NCBI GenBank assembly: GCA_963771735.1
Contig: CAVYUN010000004.1
Coordinates: forward strand, 186,001 to 250,000
DNA from: 66-474 sp963771735
GTDB lineage: Bacteria; Pseudomonadota; Gammaproteobacteria; Xanthomonadales; Rhodanobacteraceae
Direction: 5' to 3'
Length of the DNA: 64,000 nucleotides
Part shown: one piece after another, positions 45,225 through 54,843 of the stretch
How the letters are laid out: each line of letters begins with the position of its first letter
Position numbering within the stretch: the first letter of the stretch is position 1
Translations under genes and position numbers: made by a program
The notes under the pieces: generated by a model
The model's input: the letters and a program-made list of their open reading frames with translations, nothing else
Database searches by the model: none
Told to the model about the DNA's origin: nothing

Positions 45225-46168
45225 TGGGGACGGCAACTTCGGCCAAGGAATTCAGCTCGGTGCGAACCGTCGAGGTAGGCCCCGAACGGGATGGCCAGCG
45301 TGTGGATAACTGCTTGACCACGCTGCTGAAAGGCGTTCCGAAGGGACATGTCTATCGCCTGCTCCGGACTGGGCAGGTCAGGGTCAACGGGCGCCGTGCC
45401 AAGCCCGATACCCGGCTGGCCGCCGGGGACAGGCTGCGGATTCCGCCTGTCAGGACCGCCGAACGCGAAGCATCCGGGGCGCCACCCGTCGCGATGCTGG
45501 ATGAAATCCGGCGCGCGGTGATGTTCGAGGACCGCGATTTCCTCGTGATCGACAAGCCAGCCGGCATCGCCAGCCATGGCGGCAGCGGGGTGGCATTCGG
45601 CGCGATCGAATTGCTGCGCGCGGCGCGGCCGAACGACCATCTCGAACTTGCGCATCGGCTGGATCGCGATACCTCGGGCGTGCTGGTGTTTGCCCGCAGC
45701 CGTCGCGGACTGGCCGGTCTGCAGGAACTGATCCGGCTGGGTGAAACCAAGAAGCAGTACCTGTGCCTGCTGACTGGCAAGCTGCAGCAAGCGAAATTCG
45801 ACGTCAACGCGCCGTTGCGAAAATCCGTGCTCGCGGGCGGCGAGCGGATGGTGCGGGTGGATGATGCTGGCAAGCCGGCGCTGACCTTCTTCCGCGAAAT
45901 CGAGCGTTACTCCGGAGCGAGCCTTGTCGAGGCCACGCTCGCGACAGGGCGCACGCACCAGATTCGCGTGCATGCCGCGCACGCGGGCCACCCGCTTGCG
46001 GGCGATCCGAAATACGGCGGTCGCGAAGCCAACAAGCGCTTCCGCGCGCTGGGCCTGAAGCGCATGTTCCTGCACGCGGCGCGCTTCGAGTTCGAACTCG
46101 GCGAACGCGCCTACAGCTTTTCGGCGCCGTTGCCGGATGATTTGCGCGTGCTGCTCGATCGCCTTTAG
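45224..46168 (+). CDS. rluC: 23S rRNA pseudouridine synthase RluC-type
   Basis: A 314-residue RluA-family pseudouridine synthase. An N-terminal S4-like RNA-binding domain (GVPKGHVYRLLRTGQVRVNGRRAKPD) is followed by the catalytic domain with HRLDRDTSGVLV (catalytic Asp) and GRTHQIRVH. RluC modifies 23S rRNA positions 955, 2504 and 2580 in E. coli. The ATG at 45224 is chosen; the longer frame from 44864 crosses the rne start. The rne/rluC divergent pair is as in E. coli. Confidence 0.92.
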   Translation: MGTATSAKEFSSVRTVEVGPERDGQRVDNCLTTLLKGVPKGHVYRLLRTGQVRVNGRRAKPDTRLAAGDRLRIPPVRTAEREASGAPPVAMLDEIRRAVMFEDRDFLVIDKPAGIASHGGSGVAFGAIELLRAARPNDHLELAHRLDRDTSGVLVFARSRRGLAGLQELIRLGETKKQYLCLLTGKLQQAKFDVNAPLRKSVLAGGERMVRVDDAGKPALTFFREIERYSGASLVEATLATGRTHQIRVHAAHAGHPLAGDPKYGGREANKRFRALGLKRMFLHAARFEFELGERAYSFSAPLPDDLRVLLDRL

Positions 46169-46220
46169 AAATACCCGCGGCTGCTAGAATCGTGGTCTTT
46201 GGCGTTGTCCGGAATCCCGC

Positions 46221-47579
46221 ATGAAAGTCACCATCTTCGGCACCGGCTACGTCGGCCTGGTGACCGGCACCTGCCTGGCTGAAATGGGCAACCACGTGCT
46301 GTGCATGGATGTCGATGCCAACAAGATGGCGCGCCTCGAACGAGGGGCAATCCCGATCTTCGAGCCGGGACTCGAGCCACTGGTGAAGCGCAACCACGAA
46401 GCCGGCCGGCTGGCGTTCACCACCGACGCCAAGGCCGCGGTCGCGCACGGCGATGTCATCTTCATTGCGGTGGGTACGCCGCCCGACGAGGACGGCAGCG
46501 CCGACCTCAAGTACGTGCTCAGCGTGGCCCGTAGCATCGGCGAACACCTCGACCGCTACGCCGTCGTGGTGGACAAGTCCACGGTTCCGGTTGGAACCGC
46601 GGATCGCGTGCGCGAAGAGATCACCGCGGTGCTCGCCGAGCGCAAGGCGGGCGAGGTCGCCTTCGACGTGGTTTCCAATCCCGAATTCCTGAAGGAAGGC
46701 GATGCCGTCAACGATTGCATGAAGCCCGACCGGATCATCGTCGGCGCATCCTCGCCACGTGCCGTCACCGTGCTGAAGTCGCTGTATGCACCGTTCAACC
46801 GCAACCATGAGCGCATCGTGGTGATGGACGAGCGTTCGGCAGAACTCACCAAGTATGCGGCCAATGCGATGCTGGCGACCAAGATCAGCTTCATGAACGA
46901 GATCGCCAACATCGCCGAACGCGTCGGGGCTGATGTCGAGATGGTGCGCCATGGCATCGGCGCCGATCCGCGCATCGGCTTCCACTTCATCTATCCCGGC
47001 GTCGGCTATGGCGGCTCCTGTTTTCCCAAGGACGTCGAAGCGCTGGAACGGACCGCGCAGGCCAACGGTTATGACGCACGCCTGCTGGGTGCGGTGGAAG
47101 CCGTGAACCGTGACCAGAAACGCAAGCTGTTCGACTTGATCTCCCGGCACTTCGACGGCAAGTTGCGTGGCCTCACGATCGCTTTGTGGGGGCTTGCGTT
47201 CAAGCCCAACACCGACGACATGCGCGAAGCATCCAGTCGCGTGCTGATGGAAACCTTGTGGCAGGCAGGTGCCAGGGTGCGCGCATTCGATCCACAGGCG
47301 CGCGCCGAGACGGCGCGCATCTACGGCCCGCGCGAGGATCTGGTGCTGTGCGAGGATCCGTGGGCCACGCTCGAGGGCGCCGATGCGCTGGCGGTCGTCA
47401 CCGAATGGAAGGTATTCCGCAGCCCCGACTTCGCGCGCATCAAGGCAACACTTAAGACGCCTGTGGTCTTCGACGGCCGGAATTTGTACGATCCAGTGAT
47501 GGTCGAATCCGCGGGTCTGGCGTATTACGGCATCGGTCGCGGACGCAGCGTGACCGGATATGAGGAAAAGCCCGGATGA
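46221..47579 (+). CDS. ugd: UDP-glucose 6-dehydrogenase
   Basis: A 452-residue enzyme making UDP-glucuronate from UDP-glucose with two NAD+. The N-terminal Rossmann motif is FGTGYVGLVTGTCLAE; the catalytic Cys is in GYGGSCFPKD and the Lys in the AANAMLATKISFMNE helix. UDP-glucuronate feeds surface polysaccharide or lipid A modification. It begins 52 bp after rluC and overlaps slyX by ATGA. Confidence 0.96.
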   Translation: MKVTIFGTGYVGLVTGTCLAEMGNHVLCMDVDANKMARLERGAIPIFEPGLEPLVKRNHEAGRLAFTTDAKAAVAHGDVIFIAVGTPPDEDGSADLKYVLSVARSIGEHLDRYAVVVDKSTVPVGTADRVREEITAVLAERKAGEVAFDVVSNPEFLKEGDAVNDCMKPDRIIVGASSPRAVTVLKSLYAPFNRNHERIVVMDERSAELTKYAANAMLATKISFMNEIANIAERVGADVEMVRHGIGADPRIGFHFIYPGVGYGGSCFPKDVEALERTAQANGYDARLLGAVEAVNRDQKRKLFDLISRHFDGKLRGLTIALWGLAFKPNTDDMREASSRVLMETLWQAGARVRAFDPQARAETARIYGPREDLVLCEDPWATLEGADALAVVTEWKVFRSPDFARIKATLKTPVVFDGRNLYDPVMVESAGLAYYGIGRGRSVTGYEEKPG

Positions 47580-47794
47580 ATCCGACACCACCCGATGAGC
47601 GCATGAACGAGCTCGAGTTGAAGCTGACCTTTCTCGACGATGCGGTGGCCTCGTTGAACGACAGCGAAGCGCAACAGTCGCAGCGGCTGATGCAACTCGA
47701 AAGCGCGCTTACCGAGCTGCGGAGGGAACTCGCGGCATTGCGCACGAGCCTTTCGGATGATGTACGGAGTGAGCCTCCGCCCCCGCATTATTGA
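47576..47794 (+). CDS. slyX: SlyX family protein
   Basis: A 72-residue, mostly coiled-coil protein (MNELELKLTFLDDAVASLND, QLESALTELRRELAAL) ending in the proline-rich, PPHY-type tail (SEPPPPHY) typical of SlyX. Function unknown. The ATG overlaps the ugd stop (ATGA). Confidence 0.88.
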   Translation: MNPTPPDERMNELELKLTFLDDAVASLNDSEAQQSQRLMQLESALTELRRELAALRTSLSDDVRSEPPPPHY

Positions 47795-48024
47795 TGCATT
47801 CGTCAATGAATGCCGCGAAGCCGAATGCGTCCTGATACGGAATGCTGTTGCGACTCGCAACACTACCTCGGCCATCCCCGGCCTGACTTTCCACGAAAGC
47901 TTCCACGCATGAAACTGATTTATTTTCCGTTCGCACCGAGCCTGTCGAAGTGCGGACAGTCGGTTCCCGGTAAGTTTTATTTCGGCACACGGAATGGCGT
48001 GCTCGACAGTTGCATCGTCCGGCC

Positions 48025-48546
48025 ATGAGCGAATCCCTGCGGGACCAATTGCTGAAAGCCGGATTCAAGCCGTCGCCGAAGGCGAAGCCGGCACCCAAAC
48101 CGCATCCGCAAAAAACCGGACCCCGCAAATCGCGGGAATCCAACGAACCCGACCTGGCCAAGGCGTTCGCGCTGCGTGCGCAGGCCGATCGTGCCGAGCG
48201 CGAGGCCGCCGAACGCGAAGCCCGCGAGAAAGCGGCGGCGCGCAAGGAACGCAAGCGCAAGTTGCAGGAGCTTGTGAACGGCAAGGCATTGAACAAAGAC
48301 GATGCCGACCAGCCACGCAATTTCGAGTTCGCCGGCAAGATCCGCCGCGTGTACGCCACGGCCGAACAGCTGCGGCAACTCAACGCGGGCGAGCTGGGCG
48401 TGGTGATGCATGGCGGCCGCGCATTGATAGTTACCCGCGACACCGCCCTCGCCACGCAGGCGATCGCGCCGGAAGTCGTCGCCTTGCTGGTGGACCCGTC
48501 GGCGCCGGTCGAGGATGACGGCGTGCCCGACGATTTGATCTGGTGA
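48025..48546 (+). CDS. DUF2058-family protein
   Basis: A 173-residue highly charged protein beginning MSESLRDQLLKAGFK, the characteristic N-terminus of DUF2058/YaiL-like proteins, followed by a basic Lys/Pro segment, an extended Ala/Glu/Arg helix (ADRAEREAAEREAREKAAARK) and a C-terminal globular part (FEFAGKIRRVYATAEQLRQL). It may bind nucleic acid; function unknown. The 230 bp between slyX and this gene contain no convincing gene; a GAGCCTGTCGAAG segment near 47938 resembles a common dispersed repeat. Confidence 0.8.
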   Translation: MSESLRDQLLKAGFKPSPKAKPAPKPHPQKTGPRKSRESNEPDLAKAFALRAQADRAEREAAEREAREKAAARKERKRKLQELVNGKALNKDDADQPRNFEFAGKIRRVYATAEQLRQLNAGELGVVMHGGRALIVTRDTALATQAIAPEVVALLVDPSAPVEDDGVPDDLIW

Positions 48547-48606
48547 GTCCCGAATACCAGCGAACGGTGTGCGACAAATTCGCCCAGGACGAATTTGAAC
48601 CGCTGC

Positions 48607-50661
48607 TCAGGTGTGTCCCGTCAACGCGGCATTGAACCAGCCTTGTTTCGGCGCGAAGCGCACACCGTGCGTCTTCGCCAAAACTTCCAGTTTCTCGCGC
48701 AGCGCGCCCGCACCGGTGCCGCGGATGTAATGTACCGGGCCGCCGCGAAACGGCGCAAAACCGGTGCCGAAGATCACGCCGGCGTCGAGCAGGCCCGCGT
48801 CCTCGACCACGCCGTCGTGCAGGCAGGCCACCGCCTCGTTGAGCATCGGCAGGATCAGGCGGTCCTCCAGGTCGGCGGGCGCACGGTAGTCAGGATCGAC
48901 TTTCGGTTTTTCCGGCTTGCCGTCCTTCCACGTATAGAAACCCTGACCGTCCTTCCTGCCGCGCTTGCCACCCTCGACCTTGTCGGCAATCCCGTCGGGA
49001 AGCTCCAGTCCCAGGAACGGACCAAGTTCGCGGCCCACCGACAGGGCCACGTCGAGTCCCACCGTATCGGCCAGTTCGATCGGCCCCATCGGCATGCCGA
49101 AACGTTTCGCGGCGCGGTCGATGACCGGGTCGGGAATGCCCTCGGCGTGGCAGCGCACAGCCTCCAGCAGGTACGGCATCAGGATGCGGTTGACCAGGAA
49201 TCCCGGCGTGCCCTTGACTGGCAGCGGCAGCTTGCTAATGGCCTTGACCCACGCCAGGGCCCGTTTTTCGATGACCGGATCCACTGCGTCATGGCGTACC
49301 ACTTCCACCAGCGGCATTTGCGCGACCGGGTTGAAGAAGTGCAGTCCGAGGAACCGCTGCGGATGCACGAATGCGCCGCGCAATTCGTCCAGCGGAATCG
49401 ACGAGGTGTTGGTGGCGATCAGCGCGTCGTTCGCCATGTCCGGTTCGAGCGTGCGGTACACGGCTTCCTTGGCTTCGGGATTCTCGTAGATTGCCTCGAT
49501 CGCCAGTTGCGCCGAGGCGATCCCGGCGCCCTGCACGTCGGCGGTCAGGCGCTTGCGCGCGGTTTCGATGCGGTCCGGCGTTTTCAGTTTCCTCTCGAAC
49601 AGTTTCCGTGCGCGTGCAAGTGCCGGCTCGACGAATTTCATCTCGCGATCCTGCAGCGTGACCTCGAAACCGCGCAGGGCGCTCCATGCCGCGATGTCGC
49701 CGCCCATCACGCCGGCGCCGACAACGTGCACGTGGGTGATGCCATGCGCGGTATCGCCCGCCAACCCGCGCAGGCGTTCGCGCAGGAAGAAAATCCGGAT
49801 CAGGTTGTGTGCCGTCGCGGTGGCGGCCAATTTCGCGACCGACCGCGCCTCCAGCGTGAGCCGCTGCTCGATGTCGCCGCTACCCTTCAGCCAGACGTCG
49901 ATCAGTGCGAATGGCGCGGGGTAGTGTTGCGGCAATGCCTTCGCCGCTGTCTGTTTGCGCACGATCGGTGCGAGGACCTGGCGCGCCGGCCAGCAGTTGG
50001 TCAACCATGCCGTGACGCGTTGCACGAACGGGCGCGTGATGGGATGCAACGCAAGTTTGCGGGCTTCGTCGAGCAGGACTTCGGGTGCGGCCAGCCGGTC
50101 GACCAGTGCCTCGACGTGCGCACGTTCGGCGGACGCGGCACGCCCGGTCAGCATCATCGCCAGTGCTTTCGGCGCGCCGATCAAACGCGGCAGGCGCGCC
50201 GTGCCGCCCCATCCGGGATGGATGCCAAGTTGCACCTCGGGCAGCGCGATGCGTGTTTCCGGCGTGCGCGCTGCCACCCGCATCCGGCAAGCCAGGGCAA
50301 GTTCGGTGCCACCACCCATGCAGGAACCGTGGATCGCCGCCACCGTCGGCATCGGCAGCCGCGCCAGGCGTTCGAACACGCGTTGGCCGTGCTCGATTTC
50401 CTCGCGTACGGTTCCGGCGCGCTCGTAGCCCTCGAATTCCTTGAGATCGGCACCGACGGCGAAACCGGATGCCTTGCCCGAGTGGATCACGACCGCGGCG
50501 GGCCGTTCGATGGCGATGCGTTCCAGCATCGCGTCGAGTTCATCCAGCAGCACGCGCGACAGTGCGTTCACGCTGCCGCCCGCCCGGTCCATGGTCAGTA
50601 CCAGCACGCCATCCGTGCCTTGGGCAAACTTCCAATGGTCAAGCCGCAAACCTTCGAACAC
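48607..50661 (-). CDS. fadJ: FadJ/FadB-type trifunctional enoyl-CoA hydratase / 3-hydroxyacyl-CoA dehydrogenase
   Basis: A 684-residue fatty-acid beta-oxidation protein. Residues about 1-190 are a crotonase domain (GFAVGADLKEFEGY, SCMGGGTELALACRMR); the middle is a Rossmann NAD domain (HVVGAGVMGGDIAAW) and the dehydrogenase motif HFFNPVAQMPLVEV, followed by C-terminal dehydrogenase repeats. A start at GTG 50661 (VFEGLRLDHW), directly after GGGAGCGGGAA, is preferred over the far-upstream ATG at 50796, which would add an implausible leader. Its usual thiolase partner is not adjacent. Divergent from rpoE. Confidence 0.88.
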   Translation of the reverse strand: MFEGLRLDHWKFAQGTDGVLVLTMDRAGGSVNALSRVLLDELDAMLERIAIERPAAVVIHSGKASGFAVGADLKEFEGYERAGTVREEIEHGQRVFERLARLPMPTVAAIHGSCMGGGTELALACRMRVAARTPETRIALPEVQLGIHPGWGGTARLPRLIGAPKALAMMLTGRAASAERAHVEALVDRLAAPEVLLDEARKLALHPITRPFVQRVTAWLTNCWPARQVLAPIVRKQTAAKALPQHYPAPFALIDVWLKGSGDIEQRLTLEARSVAKLAATATAHNLIRIFFLRERLRGLAGDTAHGITHVHVVGAGVMGGDIAAWSALRGFEVTLQDREMKFVEPALARARKLFERKLKTPDRIETARKRLTADVQGAGIASAQLAIEAIYENPEAKEAVYRTLEPDMANDALIATNTSSIPLDELRGAFVHPQRFLGLHFFNPVAQMPLVEVVRHDAVDPVIEKRALAWVKAISKLPLPVKGTPGFLVNRILMPYLLEAVRCHAEGIPDPVIDRAAKRFGMPMGPIELADTVGLDVALSVGRELGPFLGLELPDGIADKVEGGKRGRKDGQGFYTWKDGKPEKPKVDPDYRAPADLEDRLILPMLNEAVACLHDGVVEDAGLLDAGVIFGTGFAPFRGGPVHYIRGTGAGALREKLEVLAKTHGVRFAPKQGWFNAALTGHT

Positions 50662-50840
50662 TTCCCGCTCCCGGCATGGTCTGAGGGCATCATCGGACGG
50701 GCTTCCGCCATGGTCAACGCCTGCCTTCCGCGGGGTACATTTGCAAAGTCCCCGGCCCGGGCTACGCTTGATCTTGCAGACAACCGGCCCAAACATGAGC
50801 GTGACGGATTTTCAAGGATCGCGAAATGGCCAGGTTGGTT

Positions 50841-50868
50841 GAACTTTCGCGCCAGGGGCGCGGTCACA
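50841..50868 (+). promoter_or_regulatory. Possible sigma-E promoter before rpoE
   Basis: GAACTT at 50841-50846, 16-nt spacer, then GTCACA (50863-50868), which partly matches the GAACTT/GTCTAA-type sigma-E consensus. It lies about 45 nt upstream of the rpoE ATG, consistent with autoregulation. The -10 match is imperfect. Confidence 0.42.
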
Positions 50869-50912
50869 CCGGTGCGCATGCTGCGACCGGCGCCATAGGG
50901 AGTGCCGCCCGG

Positions 50913-51500
50913 ATGGGCGATGTGGAAACCGATCGTGCACTGGTAGCGCGCGTGCGCAAAGGTGACAACAAGGCCTTCGACCTGTTGGTGCGCAAGTACC
51001 AGCACAAGATCATCGGCTTGGTGTCGAGGTACGTGCACGACTGGAGCGAATGCGAAGACGTCGCGCAGGAAGCCTTCATCCGCGCCTATCGCGCGATCGG
51101 CGCATTCCGCGGAGAAAGCGCGTTCTATACCTGGATGTACAAGATCGCCGTGAATACAGCCAAGAACCACCTGGTCGCCCAGGGCCGGCGTCCGCCCGCC
51201 GAGGACATCGACGCCGATACCGCCGTGCAGTTCGACTCCGGGACGCGCCTGCGCGACGAAGCCACCCCCGAGCACGAGCTGGCACGCCGCGAAATTGAAC
51301 AAACGGTGTTCGCCACGGTCGAAAAGCTGCCGGAAGAATTGCGTGACGCGATCACCCTGCGCGAGGTCGATGGCTTGTCCTACGAGGAAATTGCCGAACG
51401 CATGGATTGCCCGATTGGTACCGTACGTTCGCGCATCTTCCGGGCCCGCGAAGCCATCGACGAAAAATTGCGTCCGTTGTTGTCCAATGATGAAGCCTGA
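50913..51500 (+). CDS. rpoE: RNA polymerase sigma factor RpoE (AlgU)
   Basis: A 195-residue ECF sigma factor. Region 2 (HKIIGLVSRYVHDWSECEDVAQEAFIRAYRAI) and region 4 (REVDGLSYEEIAERMDCPIGTVRSRIFRARE) match RpoE/AlgU. It directs envelope-stress genes, including degP and its own operon. The ATG at 50913 is preferred to the open frame from 50826. Followed by rseA and degP as in many gammaproteobacteria. Confidence 0.95.
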   Translation: MGDVETDRALVARVRKGDNKAFDLLVRKYQHKIIGLVSRYVHDWSECEDVAQEAFIRAYRAIGAFRGESAFYTWMYKIAVNTAKNHLVAQGRRPPAEDIDADTAVQFDSGTRLRDEATPEHELARREIEQTVFATVEKLPEELRDAITLREVDGLSYEEIAERMDCPIGTVRSRIFRAREAIDEKLRPLLSNDEA

Positions 51501-51533
51501 GTTTTCGATTCATGCCGTGAGAGGAATGTGCTG

Positions 51534-52202
51534 ATGGAACCGAGCAGCCGAGAAGACCTTTCCGCCCTGATGGACGGCGAACTGGCCGCCGAACCGACCC
51601 GTTTCCTGTTGCGGCGCCTTGATCACGATCCCGAACTCGCGGCAACCTGGACGCGCTGGCACATGATCCGTGCCTGCCTCGCCTCCGATTCGTCGCGGAT
51701 GTCGGTGCCCAAGACCGGCGATGACCTCGCGGCTCGCGTCGCCGCGGTGCTGCAGACCGAGGCTGGGCCGCGGGCACGCCAAAGCCATTGGGCCCGCTAC
51801 GTGGGCGGTGGCGCTATTGCCGCCAGCGTGGCAGTCGCCGCGCTGATGTTGAACACCCCGAATCCCCGAACGGGCGGTTCGCCGCCGCCAGTGGCGCAGA
51901 GCGGCCCGGCGTCGAGCGCGAATGGCATGGCCGCGCTGGCCGATGCGACGCCAGCGACCCGGCCGGCGACACCGCCATGGCTGTTGTCGCGCCAGCCGAC
52001 CGTGCTTTCCGCCGAGCCGGCTTCGGCCAATGTGGTTTACGGTACCGGCTTGATGCAGCCCGATTACCTGCGTCGCGCCACCTTCGCGCGCGATGCGGTA
52101 TTGCCTTTTGCGGGCACGCAGCAATCGGGTCGATCCGATATGACACCGATCGTAATGCTCCCGCAATCGCCGCCGTCCAGCAGCTCTGCCGCCCGGCACT
52201 GA
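51534..52202 (+). CDS. rseA: Anti-sigma-E factor RseA
   Basis: A 222-residue single-pass inner-membrane protein. The N-terminal sigma-binding domain reads SREDLSALMDGELAAEPTRFLLRRL; a membrane helix (GGGAIAASVAVAALML) follows at about residue 100, then a Pro/Ala-rich periplasmic region. RseA sequesters RpoE until DegS/RseP cleavage. ATG at 51534 chosen after GAGAGG; GTG at 51528 is possible. RseB is not present between rseA and degP. Confidence 0.9.
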   Translation: MEPSSREDLSALMDGELAAEPTRFLLRRLDHDPELAATWTRWHMIRACLASDSSRMSVPKTGDDLAARVAAVLQTEAGPRARQSHWARYVGGGAIAASVAVAALMLNTPNPRTGGSPPPVAQSGPASSANGMAALADATPATRPATPPWLLSRQPTVLSAEPASANVVYGTGLMQPDYLRRATFARDAVLPFAGTQQSGRSDMTPIVMLPQSPPSSSSAARH

Positions 52203-52352
52203 GCGCGGCGGGAGCATCCCGCCGCTGCACGACACGAACTTCGAGTAGTGATCAGGTACGTGCGCCGGGCCGCTGTGCAGCCTCCGGATGGGCAGTGTGC
52301 GTGGGCACGTCGACTTACTGACCGGTTTTGCCAATCACATGAGGAGAACACC

Positions 52353-53798
52353 ATGCTGAAACGGGCGAGGCGGGTAGCCGCCGTATTCGTTCTGTTGTGC
52401 TTTTCCGGCGCAGCCACGGCGCTGGCGGCGACGCCGAGCGTGGCGTTGCCGGATTTCACCAGCATCGTCAAGAAATACGGGCCGGCGGTCGTCAACGTGG
52501 TCGCGCATTACAACCATGCCAGCGAGATGGGCGGCGACAGCCCGGGCGGCGAGCAGACCCAGGCGCCACCGCTCCCGGACATCTTCCGTTTCTTCGGGAT
52601 GCCGGGCCCGCAGTTCCAGCAGCCACCGGATCGCGGAGGGGAATCGCTCGGCTCCGGCTTCATCATTTCGTCCGATGGTTACATCCTCACCAACAACCAT
52701 GTGGTCGCCCATGCCGATTCGGTCAAGGTGCATCTGTCGGATCATCGGACGTACACGGCCAAGGTCGTCGGTACCGACAAGATCTACGATATTGCCCTGC
52801 TCAAGATCGATGCGAACAACCTGCCGATCGTGCAGATCGGCAATTCGAGCGATCTGGAGCCCGGACAGTGGGTAGTGGCAATCGGATCGCCCTTCGGTCT
52901 CGACCATTCGGTCAGTGCCGGCATCGTCAGCTACGTGGGCCGCAGCCTCGGACAGGATCAATCCGATGTTCCCTTCATCCAGACCGACGTGCCGATCAAC
53001 CGTGGCAATTCGGGTGGTCCGTTGTTCAATCTGTCCGGGCAAGTGGTCGGGATCAACTCGCAGATCTTCTCGACCGACGGCGGTTCGATGGGATTGTCGT
53101 TCTCCATCCCGATCGACCTCGCTATGGACGCCGTGCACCAGCTCAAGACCAAGGGCTATGTCAGCCGCGGGATGTTGGGGGTTGGCATCCAGAACATCAC
53201 CGACAGCATCGCCAAGTCGTACCATCTGAAAAGCGAGTCCGGCGCACTGGTTCGGTCCGTCCAGCCTGACGGACCCGCTGCGAAGGCCGGACTCCAGATC
53301 GGCGACGTGATCACCGGTTTCGATGGACACAAGATCTACGTCTCGTCCGAGTTGCCGCCTGTGGTCGCGATGACGGCGCCGGGCACCGAAGCCGATGTCA
53401 GCATCCTGCGCGACGGCAAGCCGATGACGGTGAAGGTCAAGGTGGGCACCATGCCTCGCAATGGCATCTCGCCGGAGTCCATCGCGAACGGGCCGGCCGC
53501 CACCAGCGGCAGCAGCCTCCTCGGCCTGACCGTGCAGAACATCACGCCACAGATCCGCCAGCAACTGGGCGGCTACACCGGCAAGGGCGGCGTAGTGATC
53601 ACCGACGTCAAGGGGCCGGCCGCCACGGCGGGCCTGTCGCCGGGCGACGTGATCCTGCGGGTGGGCAACAAACCCGTGAACAGCGTGTCGGAGTTCCGCC
53701 GCGAAACCGCCAATGTGAAGGCGGGCAGCACGGTGCTGATGCTGGTATCGCATCAGGGCCAGAACCTGTTCATCGCGATCAGCGTGCCCGAAAAATAA
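52353..53798 (+). CDS. degP: Periplasmic serine protease DegP/MucD (Do family)
   Basis: A 481-residue protease with a signal peptide (VFVLLCFSGAATALAA), trypsin-fold triad His in TNNHVVAHAD, Asp in YDIALLKID and Ser in RGNSGGPLF, and two PDZ domains (about residues 275-365 and 385-480). It degrades and refolds misfolded envelope proteins. Strong GAGGAG 8 nt upstream of the ATG. Downstream of rseA, so part of the sigma-E response. Confidence 0.95.
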   Translation: MLKRARRVAAVFVLLCFSGAATALAATPSVALPDFTSIVKKYGPAVVNVVAHYNHASEMGGDSPGGEQTQAPPLPDIFRFFGMPGPQFQQPPDRGGESLGSGFIISSDGYILTNNHVVAHADSVKVHLSDHRTYTAKVVGTDKIYDIALLKIDANNLPIVQIGNSSDLEPGQWVVAIGSPFGLDHSVSAGIVSYVGRSLGQDQSDVPFIQTDVPINRGNSGGPLFNLSGQVVGINSQIFSTDGGSMGLSFSIPIDLAMDAVHQLKTKGYVSRGMLGVGIQNITDSIAKSYHLKSESGALVRSVQPDGPAAKAGLQIGDVITGFDGHKIYVSSELPPVVAMTAPGTEADVSILRDGKPMTVKVKVGTMPRNGISPESIANGPAATSGSSLLGLTVQNITPQIRQQLGGYTGKGGVVITDVKGPAATAGLSPGDVILRVGNKPVNSVSEFRRETANVKAGSTVLMLVSHQGQNLFIAISVPEK

Positions 53799-53830
53799 GC
53801 CGAGCCGACTTGGCGTTTTGCAAACCAGAA

Positions 53831-53856
53831 GGCCCGCCGAATGGCGGGCCTTTCTT
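53831..53856 (+). terminator. Rho-independent terminator after degP
   Basis: GGCCCGCC-GAAT-GGCGGGCC stem-loop (53831-53850) followed by TTTCTTTG. Closes the rpoE-rseA-degP operon. Confidence 0.82.
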
Positions 53857-53964
53857 TGCGTCGATGTGCAATCTTCCGTGGGCCGAGCGTGCGCTGGGTG
53901 AATGCGGTAGTGGACATGCCGGGTATGATGTTCGCATGCAAGCAGCAACACGGCGACACGCGAT

Positions 53965-54834
53965 ATGAAACTGCATTCCATCGAAGGCAACACCCAGAAG
54001 CTCGACGGCGGCGCGATGTTCGGCAATGCGCCAAAGGCGATGTGGTCGAAATGGCTTCCGGCCGACGACCAGAATCGCATCCCTCTGGCCTGTCGTTGCC
54101 TGCTCGCGACCGATCTGGATGGCCGCAACGTGTTGTTCGAAGCCGGCATCGGCGCGTTCTTCGAACCGAAGTTGCGCGAGCGTTATGGCGTCGTCGAAGA
54201 CCGGCATGTATTGCTGGATTCGTTGCAAGCAATTGGAATGGACCACGACGACATCGACGTGGTGGTGCTCTCGCACCTGCATTTCGATCATGCCGGCGGC
54301 TTGCTGGCGCCGTGGGAAGAGGGTGCGCCATTGCGCCTGCTTTTTCCCAACGCAACTTATGTGGTGGGGGCGATGCACTGGACACGGGCGACGCATCCGC
54401 ATCCGCGTGACCGCGCATCGTTCATTCCCGGCCTGGCTGAACTGCTCGAACAAAGTGGACGCCTGGAAAAGGTCGAGGGCGAGCATTCGCGCACGCTCGG
54501 CAACGCCGTGCGTTTCCATTATTCGCAGGGCCACACGCCGGGACTGATGCTTTCGGAAATCGTCGGGCCGCGCGGGACCGATGGCGTGGTCTATTGCGCG
54601 GACCTGATCCCGGGCACGCCATGGGTGCACCTGCCGGTCACGATGGGTTACGACCGCGCGCCGGAAATGCTGGTCGACGAGAAGCGCGGTTTTCTGGACG
54701 ACAAGCTGCAGCGTGGTGTCAGGCTTTTCTTCACCCACGATCACGCCGTCGCGATGGTCACGCCGCACCGGGACGAGCGGGGACGCTACGGGGTGGTCGA
54801 CGGGCGGGCGCACTTTTCGGGTGTGACCTTGTAA
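53965..54834 (+). CDS. Metallo-beta-lactamase-fold hydrolase
   Basis: A 289-residue MBL-fold protein with the metal signature HLHFDHAG and later ligands GHTPG (His), CADLIP (Asp) and THDHA (His). This is the lactonase/glyoxalase-II-like class. An acyl-homoserine lactonase-type role is possible but the substrate cannot be assigned. Weak ribosome binding site. First of three plus-strand genes; TMEM43 follows with a 9-bp gap. Confidence 0.85.
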   Translation: MKLHSIEGNTQKLDGGAMFGNAPKAMWSKWLPADDQNRIPLACRCLLATDLDGRNVLFEAGIGAFFEPKLRERYGVVEDRHVLLDSLQAIGMDHDDIDVVVLSHLHFDHAGGLLAPWEEGAPLRLLFPNATYVVGAMHWTRATHPHPRDRASFIPGLAELLEQSGRLEKVEGEHSRTLGNAVRFHYSQGHTPGLMLSEIVGPRGTDGVVYCADLIPGTPWVHLPVTMGYDRAPEMLVDEKRGFLDDKLQRGVRLFFTHDHAVAMVTPHRDERGRYGVVDGRAHFSGVTL

Positions 54835-54843
54835 GCTCGCGGC

